A stretch of DNA of 53,663 bases, from positions 1-53,663 of the forward strand of contig CALHFG010000082.1 of assembly GCA_938029215.1 (NCBI GenBank), written 5' to 3'. The translations under genes were made by a program, and so were the position numbers. Position 1 is the stretch's first letter. Each line of letters opens with the position of its first letter. This DNA is from an uncultured Acidimicrobiales bacterium. GTDB taxonomy: Bacteria > Actinomycetota > Acidimicrobiia > Acidimicrobiales > SZUA-35. This document shows positions 16,984 to 25,047 of the stretch, in pieces. Under the pieces are notes generated by a model that searched no databases, had not been told where the DNA came from, and saw nothing but the letters and a program-made list of their open reading frames with translations.

Positions 16984-17010
16984 TGTCGATTTTGGGGCTG
17001 CTCACGCGTC
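16984..17010 (+). promoter_or_regulatory. Candidate ECF42-dependent promoter (TGTCGA, 17 bases, CGTC)
   Basis: TGTCGA at 16984-16989 and CGTC at 17007-17010 are separated by 17 bases, directly upstream of the DGPF/ECF42 pair. From memory, published work on ECF42 sigma factors gives TGTCGA at -35 and a CGA/TC-type element at -10, so this fits autoregulation. The distance to the AAGGAGG ribosome site at about 17045 leaves a leader of roughly 40 bases. Confidence 0.65.
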
Positions 17011-17059
17011 GTGTTGTCATCGGTGATGTTCGCCGATTCCAATTAAGGAGGCATTACCC

Positions 17060-17416
17060 ATGAAGTACTTCATTCTGCTCGCAGGCCACGACGCTGAGAC
17101 CGGACCCTTCGACGAGCTCACCCCGGAGCAACAACAGGCCGAGATGGGCAAGCACGAAGCGTTCGGCGGTGCCTGTGAAGAGCGAGACGGTGTAGAGATG
17201 GTCGGTGGTGAAGCCCTGGGTGACGGCTCGATGGCCACCACGCTCCGAACGCGCGACGGCAAGTTCACCATCACCGATGGACCGTTTGCCGAGGCAGCCG
17301 AACAGATTGGCGGTTTCTACATGCTCGAGGCGCCGGACCTCGACACCGTGGTTGACCTCTGTCGTATTCTTCCTGCTTATGACATCGACATCCGACCCGT
17401 CCTTGACGTCGGCTAA
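17060..17416 (+). CDS. YCII-related DGPF-domain protein (ECF42 partner)
   Basis: 118 aa single-domain protein of the YCII/DGPF family: MKYFILLAGH at the N-terminus, the name-giving DGPF at residues 73-76 (ITDGPFAEAAEQIGGFYMLE) and the C-terminal VDLCRILPAYD...IRPV. The biochemical role is unproven. The family is found next to ECF42 sigma factors, as here, and may act in the same stress response. An unusually strong AAGGAGG ribosome site precedes the ATG by 8 bases. The sigma-factor frame starts inside its last codons. Confidence 0.9.
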   Translation: MKYFILLAGHDAETGPFDELTPEQQQAEMGKHEAFGGACEERDGVEMVGGEALGDGSMATTLRTRDGKFTITDGPFAEAAEQIGGFYMLEAPDLDTVVDLCRILPAYDIDIRPVLDVG

Positions 17417-18629
17417 CGATGCTGTAGCCCAGACCTACCGGGCTCACTGGGGTCGGCTACTTTCGCTGCTCGTCGCCAGGACCCGTCGCCTCGACCTCGC
17501 CGAAGATGCCCTGGGCGAGGCCTTCGCCCGGGCAAGTTCTGTTTGGCCAACCGCCGGGGTGCCGGCGAGCCCCAGCGGTTGGCTCTACACCACTGCGCAC
17601 CGTCAGGTTGTTGCCGGTCTCCGGGCCGAGGCTGTTCGAGGCAGAAAGGCTCCGCTGCTTGCCGTCGGCTCCGACTGGGTGCACCCCGCACCCGACGAAG
17701 GTCTGGACGAGCTAGCCGATGAACGATTGTCGCTCATCCTGCTGTGTTGTCACCCTGCACTTTCGCCGGAGGCCCGCTCGGCCCTTGCTCTCCGACTTGT
17801 GATCGGCACCAGTACCGCGGAGATCGCTCGGCTTTTCTTGGTATCGCAATCGACCATGGCCGCCCGCATCACCCGCGCAAAGAAGAAGATCGTGACCGCA
17901 GGAATTCCGCTGTCGTCGCCGGCCGATGAAGAGTTGCAGGTTCGGCTGAGCGACGTTGGCCGAACGATCTATCTGGCCTTCACTGCGGGATACAGCCCGG
18001 GCGAAGGTGCCGACCTTCTCCGGATTGATCTCGCCAGCGAAGCGGTACAGCTCGCGGCGATACTCCACCGGCTCGTTCCCGGCTCGACGCAGTGTTCTGC
18101 CCTCTATGGACTATTGCTACTCCAGCACGCTCGCCGAGACGCAAGAGTGGCCGACCGCACACTGGTGACCTTGGCCGATCAGAACCGATCGTTGTGGCGC
18201 CACGATGAACTTCGGACGGGGGTCGAGCTGGTCGATAACCTGGCTCCTGCCAGTGGGTACGCCGAGGAGCTTCGCCTGCAGGCACTCATCGCCGCCCAGC
18301 ATGCGATCGCTGGTACCAGTGCCGACACCGATTGGCGGCAGATCGCGGCCCTGTACTCGCAGCTGGAACAACTCACCGGTTCTCCGGTCGTTCGGCTGAA
18401 CCGAGCGGTCGCTGTGGCTGAAGATGAGGGACCTGCGCACGGATTAGCGCTGCTTGACGCTGTGGCCGATCTGCTGCGGGCCAACCATCGGTTCCATTCG
18501 GTGCGGGCCGACCTGGCGCGCCGATCAGGCGACATCGATGTGGCCCGTCGTTCCTATCACGAAGCACTGCAGCTGTGCTCGAACGATCTGGAGAGCCAGT
18601 TCCTCGCCGACCGCCTGGCAAGTCTCTGA
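17379..18629 (+). CDS. ECF42-type RNA polymerase sigma factor with TPR-like C-terminal extension
   Basis: 416 aa, about twice the size of a plain ECF sigma factor. Sigma region 2 (YRAHWGRLLSLLVARTRRLDLAEDALGEAFARA, near 20-55), region 4 (SPEARSALALRLVIGTSTAEIARLFLVSQSTMAARI, about 127-165), then a helical, TPR-like extension of about 220 residues containing LADQNRSLWRHDEL and LNRAVAVAE. This layout, together with the DGPF partner, defines ECF42. No anti-sigma factor is encoded nearby; the extension is thought to replace it. The start is uncertain: ATG 17379 overlaps the DGPF gene by 38 bases, and TTG 17403 is an alternative. Either way translation is coupled. Confidence 0.87.
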   Translation: MTSTSDPSLTSANDAVAQTYRAHWGRLLSLLVARTRRLDLAEDALGEAFARASSVWPTAGVPASPSGWLYTTAHRQVVAGLRAEAVRGRKAPLLAVGSDWVHPAPDEGLDELADERLSLILLCCHPALSPEARSALALRLVIGTSTAEIARLFLVSQSTMAARITRAKKKIVTAGIPLSSPADEELQVRLSDVGRTIYLAFTAGYSPGEGADLLRIDLASEAVQLAAILHRLVPGSTQCSALYGLLLLQHARRDARVADRTLVTLADQNRSLWRHDELRTGVELVDNLAPASGYAEELRLQALIAAQHAIAGTSADTDWRQIAALYSQLEQLTGSPVVRLNRAVAVAEDEGPAHGLALLDAVADLLRANHRFHSVRADLARRSGDIDVARRSYHEALQLCSNDLESQFLADRLASL

Positions 18630-18668
18630 CGGGAGCCACGCAGATTCTTCGTTGTCAACGACCTGCGT

Positions 18669-18674
18669 TAGCGT
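18669..18674 (+). promoter_or_regulatory. TAGCGT -10-like hexamer for a leaderless GTG start
   Basis: TAGCGT ends exactly 6 bases before GTG 18681. It favours GTG 18681 over the in-frame TTG at 18675 as the start of the luciferase-like gene. Confidence 0.5.
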
Positions 18675-18680
18675 TTGATC

Positions 18681-19592
18681 GTGAAGTTTTCCGTATGGCC
18701 CTCTCCCAGCCGCAGTACCGATGAGATCCTGAACTGCGCCCGTGCCGCTGACGCGCTTGGCTATTTCGGGTTCTGGTTCGCCGATCATTACATGCCCAAC
18801 ACTGGAGGCACTGAGGTGAAGTCCGGCGATGTCCACGAGGTTTTCTCGATCCTTCCGGCGGTTGCGATGGTCACCGAGTCGCTGCGGATCGGACCTCTGG
18901 TGTCACCGACGTCGGTGCATCATCCGGCCGTTCTCGCCAACCGGGCGACCACTCTCGATCACGTGTCCAATGGACGCATGGTGCTTGGTCTTGGGGCTGG
19001 CTGGCAGATAAACGAGCATCAGGCATACGGAATCGATCTGGAGGAACCCAAGGTTCGCGTAGATCGATTCGAGGAAGCCATCCAGATCATCCGATCGCTT
19101 CTGGATGAGGATCGAACCACCTTCGAAGGAACTCACTATCAGCTCACCGACGCGCCCTCCGACCCCAGCCCGGTCCAGGCCACGCTGCCGATACTGGTGG
19201 GGACCAGTGGTCCTCGGATGTGCCGCATCACCGCGCGTTTCGCCCAAGAGTGGAACACCTGGGGAAGTCCTGCGGTCGCGGCGGCTAAACGCAAGACGTT
19301 CGAGACCGCCTGCAACAAAGTGGACGCCGACATCGGGGAGAAGCACACATCGGTGCAATCGCTGTTCTTCGTGACCGACGACAAGACTCGCATCGAAAAG
19401 GCGTTGAGCGGTCCCATGGCCGACAACACTGTCGCCGGTTCGGTTGATCACGTTGTGGATGCCATTGGTCAGTTCGGAGAGCTCGGCTTCAACGAAGTGA
19501 TCGTCCCCGACTTCAGCCTGGGCGATACCGAGAACGAACGAGCTGACGCCTACGAACACTTCATGACTGCCATCGTGTCTCAGATCGACTAA
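18681..19592 (+). CDS. Luciferase-like (LLM class) F420-dependent oxidoreductase
   Basis: 303 aa TIM-barrel flavin/F420 enzyme. Recognisable segments are VKFSVWPSPSRSTDEIL, ADALGYFGFWFADHYMP (about 29-45), VSPTSVHHPAVLANRATTLDHVSNGRMVLGLGAGW (about 78-112) and LPILVGTSGPRMCRITARFAQEWNTWG. The last block and the GxGAGW loop are typical of F420-dependent members rather than FMN-type bacterial luciferases, but the cofactor is inferred. The substrate is unknown. It stands alone after the sigma-factor gene, with its own likely leaderless promoter, and is not clearly part of the ECF42 operon. Confidence 0.83.
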   Translation: MKFSVWPSPSRSTDEILNCARAADALGYFGFWFADHYMPNTGGTEVKSGDVHEVFSILPAVAMVTESLRIGPLVSPTSVHHPAVLANRATTLDHVSNGRMVLGLGAGWQINEHQAYGIDLEEPKVRVDRFEEAIQIIRSLLDEDRTTFEGTHYQLTDAPSDPSPVQATLPILVGTSGPRMCRITARFAQEWNTWGSPAVAAAKRKTFETACNKVDADIGEKHTSVQSLFFVTDDKTRIEKALSGPMADNTVAGSVDHVVDAIGQFGELGFNEVIVPDFSLGDTENERADAYEHFMTAIVSQID

Positions 19593-19649
19593 CCAAATCC
19601 CCACAACCCATCAGAACGCCGACTGAGGAACCCTGTCACACCCCCTCGT

Positions 19650-19655
19650 CATACT
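19650..19655 (+). promoter_or_regulatory. CATACT -10-like hexamer for a leaderless ATG start
   Basis: GTCATACT with CATACT ending 6 bases before ATG 19662. The same GTCATACT sits before the starts at 22391 (minus) and 37966, suggesting a shared promoter type. Confidence 0.45.
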
Positions 19656-19661
19656 CGCTAC

Positions 19662-20915
19662 ATGACTTCCTCGGCGGGAAACATGTGCCAGTTCGGCGAC
19701 GGCCTACTCGGTGAGGAGCGCGAGGCGCTGGTCAACGCCGGTCGAGCCCTGATCAAACTGGGAATGGCCGATCCGGCTTCTATGAGCCGCGAGGATCTGG
19801 CCGAGGTCGTGGTAGCAATCGCCGCTGTAGGCGAGCGTTCAGCGGTGATGGCGGGTCGGTACATGGATATTGGCGAGCGAACAGCAGCGTCGTTGACCAA
19901 GGGGGAGAAGTCGATGGTTTCGCTAGTCTCGGCCAGATCCCATCTCTCCAAGCGCCGGGCATCGCAGATGCTGCGGGCCGGCTCCATAGAGCATCGATTC
20001 CCTCACGTCCACCAGGCGCTCATGGCCGGCAAGATCACCACCGGACACACCGACGTCGTCGTTCGCGCGGCCCGGTCATGTGATTCTCACCAGCTCGCTG
20101 CCGCCGAGAAAGCCTTAGCTGCGCTCGCCGTTCTGTGCACGCCAGAGGAGTTCGCTCAGAAACTGGCGCTGTGGCTCGCCGTGGCAGACCCAACCGAACA
20201 CCTCGACGAGTTCTTGCGTGCGCAGGCCCGCCGGCACTTCGTGTGGGGTAAGGATCTGTTTGGCAATATTCACTTTGGGGGCACATTCGAACCGCTGGCA
20301 GGGGAGGCCATCGTCGATGCCGTCCAGAATCGTCAGAAGGAGCTGGAGCGTCTAGACCCCGAACTGAGAGGGTCGGCAGCTGCCCACGATGCCTTGGCCG
20401 ATCTGATTCTGGGCGATGCCGCCCCAAAGGCGGTGATCGAGATCATTTATCCTCAGTCCAGCGAACAAGCTGGTCTCGACTGCGCAGCGGCGACCTCAGC
20501 TCATTCGGCGATCCCAGTCCCTGAATATCGCGACGTATCGTTTGGCTCAGTGATCTACCCGCAGACGGCCAGAGGCACCTTGGTCCCACCCGCCGTTGTC
20601 GACCAGGTGCGTGGCCGTCGCCGGTTCCACCCGGTGGATCTCGACGGAAACCTGGCGAACGATCGGCCCGCTGGCCGCCACTTCACCACTGTGCAGAAGC
20701 GTATGGTTCGCTTGCGAGACAACGGTTGCCAGCATCCCGGCTGTCGAACCTCGCATCGATGGGCCGAGTACGACCACGGCCACCCCTACGAATGCGGGGG
20801 TCCTACCACGGTGCGAAATGGGCAGCTGCTCTGTCGGTTTCATCATCGTTGGAAGCACCGCGGTGATCGCCACGGGTCGAGAGTGTTCGATGATTCCCCG
20901 GTCCGACTCGAATAG
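19662..20915 (+). CDS. DUF222 / HNH endonuclease (13E12-repeat family) protein
   Basis: 417 aa. N-terminal DUF222 helical domain (about 20-300, including VSARSHLSKRRASQMLRAG and MAGKITTGHTDVVVRAA). The C-terminal HNH nuclease module (about 345-400) has a Cys/His knot, DNGCQHPGC, then EYDHGHPYECGGPTTVRNGQLLCRFHHRWKH, with the catalytic-type His in DH and the HH pair. These proteins are multicopy in actinobacteria and often mobile, and their biological target is unknown. No terminal repeats or partner genes are visible here, so I do not call a mobile element. The stop is followed by a large hairpin (20928-20999) facing the convergent aminotransferase gene. Confidence 0.87.
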   Translation: MTSSAGNMCQFGDGLLGEEREALVNAGRALIKLGMADPASMSREDLAEVVVAIAAVGERSAVMAGRYMDIGERTAASLTKGEKSMVSLVSARSHLSKRRASQMLRAGSIEHRFPHVHQALMAGKITTGHTDVVVRAARSCDSHQLAAAEKALAALAVLCTPEEFAQKLALWLAVADPTEHLDEFLRAQARRHFVWGKDLFGNIHFGGTFEPLAGEAIVDAVQNRQKELERLDPELRGSAAAHDALADLILGDAAPKAVIEIIYPQSSEQAGLDCAAATSAHSAIPVPEYRDVSFGSVIYPQTARGTLVPPAVVDQVRGRRRFHPVDLDGNLANDRPAGRHFTTVQKRMVRLRDNGCQHPGCRTSHRWAEYDHGHPYECGGPTTVRNGQLLCRFHHRWKHRGDRHGSRVFDDSPVRLE

Positions 20916-20927
20916 TTGACGCCGCCT

Positions 20928-20999
20928 GCCCAAAGCACCCATCTTCCTTTCGAAACGCCGACGACCGGCCCTCTTCTGGGCCCCGAGTGCGCTTTGGGC
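20928..20999. terminator. Nested hairpin between convergent genes (likely bidirectional terminator)
   Basis: Outer arms GCCCAAAGC (20928-20936) and GCTTTGGGC (20991-20999) are perfectly complementary. Inside lies GGCCC-TCTTCT-GGGCC (20967-20982). There is no U-run on either strand. Placement between two gene ends supports a terminator or transcript-end structure. Confidence 0.55.
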
Positions 21000-21008
21000 T
21001 GCCGCCGC

Positions 21009-22391
21009 TCAGGTAGCTGGTGCGGGTCGACCGATTTCGGCTGACGCCTGCTGAATCGCGGACCGCAGAATTGTTGCGAGCCGATCGACTTCGTGTTGGG
21101 TGATGATTAGGGGAGGCGACATCACGCAACTGTTATAGACCGGCCGAACGATCAGGCCGTTCTCTTGGCTGATGCGGTCAACGATCAACGCAAACTCACT
21201 GTCTCGCTCCTCGTTCGGGTGTTCAGGGTCAAGGCAGAGTTCTACAGCAGCCATGAGGCCCTCGCCCCGCACTTCGCGAACGACGCTGAGGTCACCAAGC
21301 TCAGCAAGGCGCCGCTGGAAGTGCGGGCCCACCTTCTGAGCGTGGGCCAGGAGTGCCTCCGATTCCATGATGTCCAAGTTCTTCTCGGCCGCAGCGACCG
21401 CGATCGGATGTCCGCTGTAGGTGAAACCGTTGCTGAAGTACGTGTGGTCGGCACTGATCTTGCGCAGGTCGTCGAACAAGCGATCCGAGATGAACACCGC
21501 TCCCATCGGTATGTATCCCGAGGTGAGCCCCTTTGCGGTCGTGATCATGTCGGGAACGATCCCGTAGATCTCTTCGGACGCGAACATGGTGCCCAGCCGA
21601 CCGAACGCTGTCACCACTTCGTCGCTGATGTACAACACGTCGTTGGTTCGGCAGACGTCGAGCGTTCGCTGGTGATAGCCAGGCGGTGGAACTACAACGC
21701 CGCCCGATCCGAGCACAGGTTCGGCGATGAACGCACCGACGTTCTCGGCGCCGAGCTCGTCGATCTTGGCCTCTAACTCCTCGATCAACGAGTCGCAAAA
21801 TGCATCGACCGACATGCCGTGCGGTCGGTCGAGAGGCTTCGGGTTGGACACGTGATGTACCAGACCGTCGGCCATGTCCATATGCAACTTGTCGGAGTCC
21901 TTGCCTGAACAGGTGGCGCCCAGGAAGGTGCTGCCGTGATAGCCATCGGTTCGAGCGATGATCTGCTTCTTGGAGATCAGTCCCCGGCAGTTGTTGTAGA
22001 AGAACATGAAGCGCAACGCGCTATCGACTGCGGTTGACCCGCACGTGGTGTAGAACACGTGGTTCAAGTCACCGGGGGAGTAGCCGGCCAGTCGTTCGGT
22101 GAGGCGAAGGGTGTGGTCCATTCCGAACGACCACGGCGACACATAGCCCAACGCCAACGCCTGCTCGGCAATCGCTTCGGCCATTTCGGGACGACCGTGG
22201 CCGATGTTCACACACCACATGCCACCTGGTCCATCGATGAGGCGGTTGCCTTCGATGTCGTACACGTAGATGCCTTCGCCGTGTTGAAGGAAGGACTTGT
22301 CGGTCGCCCGAACCGATACGTCTTCCCACGGGTACACCACTCGTTGATCGAGCTGGCGTCGGTCGGTGTCGCTGAGGCGCTCGATGGTCAT
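21009..22391 (-). CDS. Class III (omega) PLP-dependent aminotransferase
   Basis: 460 aa, fold-type I. The PLP lysine is Lys287 in MITTAKGLTSGYIPMGA; the pyridine-N-binding Asp257 is in YISDEVVTAFGR; the phosphate-binding pair is in TTCGSTAVDSALR (Gly-Ser, about 118-119); and the aromatic stack is YHGST (about 151-155). The length and N-terminal DGPGGMWCVNIGHGRPEM resemble putrescine/beta-alanine/amine:pyruvate transaminases (SpuC-like) rather than ornithine aminotransferase. The amine donor cannot be fixed from sequence. CATACT lies 6 bases upstream of the ATG, implying a leaderless transcript. The NDH-2 gene lies just upstream on the same strand, 34 bases away. Confidence 0.85.
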   Translation of the reverse strand: MTIERLSDTDRRQLDQRVVYPWEDVSVRATDKSFLQHGEGIYVYDIEGNRLIDGPGGMWCVNIGHGRPEMAEAIAEQALALGYVSPWSFGMDHTLRLTERLAGYSPGDLNHVFYTTCGSTAVDSALRFMFFYNNCRGLISKKQIIARTDGYHGSTFLGATCSGKDSDKLHMDMADGLVHHVSNPKPLDRPHGMSVDAFCDSLIEELEAKIDELGAENVGAFIAEPVLGSGGVVVPPPGYHQRTLDVCRTNDVLYISDEVVTAFGRLGTMFASEEIYGIVPDMITTAKGLTSGYIPMGAVFISDRLFDDLRKISADHTYFSNGFTYSGHPIAVAAAEKNLDIMESEALLAHAQKVGPHFQRRLAELGDLSVVREVRGEGLMAAVELCLDPEHPNEERDSEFALIVDRISQENGLIVRPVYNSCVMSPPLIITQHEVDRLATILRSAIQQASAEIGRPAPAT

Positions 22392-22397
22392 GGTCTC

Positions 22398-22403
22398 AGT
22401 ATG
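22398..22403 (-). promoter_or_regulatory. CATACT -10-like hexamer for a leaderless ATG start
   Basis: On the minus strand GTCATACT ends 6 bases before the ATG at 22391. Same sequence and spacing as at 19650-19655. Confidence 0.45.
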
Positions 22404-22425
22404 ACCTACCGGCGCTCGCCGATCG

Positions 22426-23733
22426 CTAGCCGGTCAGTTCGGCGTTGGAAGATGCCGGCTCCATCGGCTCCAGAGACTCCATTGTGTGACCGGTAATAAG
22501 ACGTGCGCCGCGTTGGCCCGTGAAGTACTGCCATGTCCAGTTACTCATGGTCCGCACCTTGGACCGGAAGTCAACCAGGAGCCACACGTGCACAACGCAC
22601 CACAGGATCCACGCCAATCGGCCTCCGAATTGCAGTCGACCCAGGTGGGCGACCGCCTTGGACCGGCCGATGGTGGCCATTGAACCTTTGTCGTTGTACA
22701 CAAACGATGGTCTGGTCTTGCCGGCCAGATCGGCTTTGATGCATTTGGCTACGTGAGCCCCGCCTTGGGTTGCCGCTGCACCGACGCCTGGAACGTCGAC
22801 GCCCTTGGCGTCTGTTACGGCAGCGACGTCACCGACGGCAAAGACATTGGGATCGCTTTTCAGGCTTAGATCGGAGGTGACCACTGCCCGGCCGGAACGG
22901 TCGACTTCGTCGGTGACGGCGGCACCGAGCTCGGAGGCGGCAACACCGGCAGCCCAGATCGTGGTGGCCGCCGAGATGTACCCCTTGGTTGTTGTGACAC
23001 CGTCGTCGGTGATGTCGGTGACTCGGGTGTCGGTCTGGATATTCACACCAAGCTGTCGTAGTTGTTTGGTAGCGGATCGCTGGAGTTTGGGAGTGAACGG
23101 CGGCAACACCGCGGGGCCGGCTTCGACCAAATGGACGTGCACCTCCGAGGTGTCGATATGGCGGAAGTCGTCACGCAACGTCTGGGTGGCAATCTCGCGA
23201 ATCGCTCCGGCCATCTCGACTCCGGTTGGCCCGGCGCCGACAACCACGAACGTCATCTGTCGCTCGCGCTCTTCGATGGTGTCGGCCTGCTCCGCCCGCT
23301 CAAACCCCAGCAGAACCCGCCGGCGAATGTCGAGGGCGTCTTCGATGGTCTTGAGTCCTGGTGCATGCGTGGCCCAGCCCTCGTTGCCAAAGTAGGCGTG
23401 GGTGGCACCGGTGGCGACAACGAGGTAGTCGTACTCGAGCTCGCCGACTGAGGTGGTGAGAACTCGCCGGTCGGTTTCGATGCCGGTGACGTTGGCCAGC
23501 ACCGATGTGCAGTTCGCTTGCCTGGACAGGATGTGGCGCACCGGTTGGGCGATGTCGGACGGGTTCAACGCAGCGGTTGCCACCTGGTAAAGGAGCGGTT
23601 GGAACAGATGGTGGTTCTGCCGATCGACGATAGTGATCTGCACCGGTTCCTTGGCCAAGCCTTTGGCAGCGGCAAGCCCTCCGAAACCCGCGCCGACAAT
23701 CACAACCCGTGGGGGACTGGTTCGATCGTTCAT
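22426..23733 (-). CDS. ndh: Type II NADH dehydrogenase (NDH-2)
   Basis: 435 aa two-dinucleotide-fold flavoprotein that passes electrons from NADH to quinone without proton pumping. N-terminal FAD motif VVIVGAGFGGLAAAKGL, then the NDH-2 signature NHHLFQPLLYQVATAAL; a second Rossmann motif FVVVGAGPTGVEMAGAI for NADH; GVGAAATQGGAHVAKCI near the end of the FAD domain; and an amphipathic or hydrophobic C-terminal segment (RLAWILWCVVHVWLL) that anchors it to the membrane. The start is taken at the ATG at 23733, which has GGAG seven bases upstream and begins ten residues before the FAD motif. An in-frame upstream start at 23826 would add 31 non-homologous residues. Confidence 0.88.
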   Translation of the reverse strand: MNDRTSPPRVVIVGAGFGGLAAAKGLAKEPVQITIVDRQNHHLFQPLLYQVATAALNPSDIAQPVRHILSRQANCTSVLANVTGIETDRRVLTTSVGELEYDYLVVATGATHAYFGNEGWATHAPGLKTIEDALDIRRRVLLGFERAEQADTIEERERQMTFVVVGAGPTGVEMAGAIREIATQTLRDDFRHIDTSEVHVHLVEAGPAVLPPFTPKLQRSATKQLRQLGVNIQTDTRVTDITDDGVTTTKGYISAATTIWAAGVAASELGAAVTDEVDRSGRAVVTSDLSLKSDPNVFAVGDVAAVTDAKGVDVPGVGAAATQGGAHVAKCIKADLAGKTRPSFVYNDKGSMATIGRSKAVAHLGRLQFGGRLAWILWCVVHVWLLVDFRSKVRTMSNWTWQYFTGQRGARLITGHTMESLEPMEPASSNAELTG

Positions 23734-23868
23734 TCGAGTGCTCCATTCGAGCGATGTTCCTACAACCAGTATGCAGACCCGGCCGCTCGCGGAACAGCTG
23801 AAAGGGTGTGACCTGTGGCGCGGCAAAAATTCAGTGGGTCGTCAGGTTGGATCGTCACACTACGGTTC

Positions 23869-24963
23869 ATGAATCCCCCTCAGAAGACTGAAACCGCCAT
23901 GCGCTGGTCCAAGGTTGCCTTTGTCGGAGCGGTGTCGGCGAGTATCGTGCTCGCCGCCTGTGGCAGCGATACGGCTCTCGACGCCACCTCGACCACGGGC
24001 GCACCCAGCTCCGACGTTGAGGTAACGACGACCACCATTTCCGAGGTCGACGGTGACGCCGCCGAGCCCTCCGAAACCACAACCGCAACCTCATCGTCCG
24101 AGGCTTCCGAAACGGAGGGGGAAACGGAGGGGGAAACAGCAGAGACAACTGCTGACTCGACCGTCGAGGCGAACGGGGAGGAAGGTGCCTACACCGGGTC
24201 CTACACCTTGGACGATGCAGAGTTTGGAACCCAGGTCACGGTCACGGTCGAAGGTGACTCCAGAACGATCGTGGCGAACGCCCTTCCCGATCATGAGACC
24301 GGCCAGTTCCCCAACGCCGGCAACCCCAACACGATCTCTGAACAGGACGTGACGTACCAATACACCACCAACCCCGTGTTCACCGGAGACGCCACCGAGG
24401 CTCGCACCACCGGCGTTGCCGTAAACGGTGTGAAGTTCGAGCCGGGCACGGCTGAGACAGTTACCTGCGACAACGTGACCTACCGGGTCGAGGCCCTCCA
24501 GGACGTCTACAACCTGGGCCTTGACTTCAACAACGCCCACGTGCAGCCCACTGGCGAATACCACTATCACGGCGCCTCTGAACTACTGGCCGATGCCTAC
24601 GCCACCGAGGACGATCTTGTGCATGTTGGCTTCGCAGCCGACGGATTCCTGATGTATTACTCCAAATCTGGCGCCTATGCCTCTGGGTATGAGCTCTCCT
24701 CGGACCTCCGAGAAGGATCCAACTGCGTGGGCTCGGGACCCCTCGGTGGCGACACCGTAGAGGTCGAAGGCACCACCCCCGATGGTGTCTTCACATCAGA
24801 CTGGGTGTGGAGCGAAGCCAACGGTGACCTGGACGCCTGTAACGGCATCGAGATCGATGGCACCTATGCCTACGTCGTGACCGACGAGTTCCCGTACATC
24901 AGTCGCTGCCTCAACGGTGAGGTCGCTGGTGGTCGAGCCGGTGGCCCACCTCCGGGCGCCTAG
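23869..24963 (+). CDS. YHYH-domain lipoprotein
   Basis: 365 aa from ATG 23869 (355 from the alternative ATG 23899). The signal peptide ends in VLAAC, so it is probably lipid-anchored outside the membrane. It is followed by a Ser/Thr/Glu-rich spacer of about 70 residues with a short EGET repeat. The main domain has the name-giving motif in PTGEYHYHGASELL (about 227-240) and GFAADGFLMYYSKSG, plus a C-terminal WSEANGDLDACNGIEIDGTYAYVVTDEFPYISRCLNGE block; together these match the YHYH family, whose biochemical role is, as far as I know, undefined. Histidine and acidic clusters suggest metal binding, as inference. It is divergent from ndh. Confidence 0.83.
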   Translation: MNPPQKTETAMRWSKVAFVGAVSASIVLAACGSDTALDATSTTGAPSSDVEVTTTTISEVDGDAAEPSETTTATSSSEASETEGETEGETAETTADSTVEANGEEGAYTGSYTLDDAEFGTQVTVTVEGDSRTIVANALPDHETGQFPNAGNPNTISEQDVTYQYTTNPVFTGDATEARTTGVAVNGVKFEPGTAETVTCDNVTYRVEALQDVYNLGLDFNNAHVQPTGEYHYHGASELLADAYATEDDLVHVGFAADGFLMYYSKSGAYASGYELSSDLREGSNCVGSGPLGGDTVEVEGTTPDGVFTSDWVWSEANGDLDACNGIEIDGTYAYVVTDEFPYISRCLNGEVAGGRAGGPPPGA

Positions 24964-24994
24964 GTCCAGGGACGTGTTGCTGCCAGCTCAAGCC

Positions 24995-25009
24995 GCCCGG
25001 TTTTCGGGC
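24995..25009. terminator. Short hairpin GCCCG-GTTTT-CGGGC between convergent genes
   Basis: A five-base-pair GC stem with a GTTTT loop lies between the ends of the YHYH gene and the convergent SDR gene. There is no U-tract, so the call is tentative. Confidence 0.35.
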
Positions 25010-25047
25010 CACTGCCTTGCCATGCGATCGGATTTGTTTGGCCAGTT

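Noticed and set aside
19662-20915. DUF222/HNH gene as part of a mobile element
   Set aside because: No terminal repeats, integrase or transposase nearby; composition matches its neighbours.
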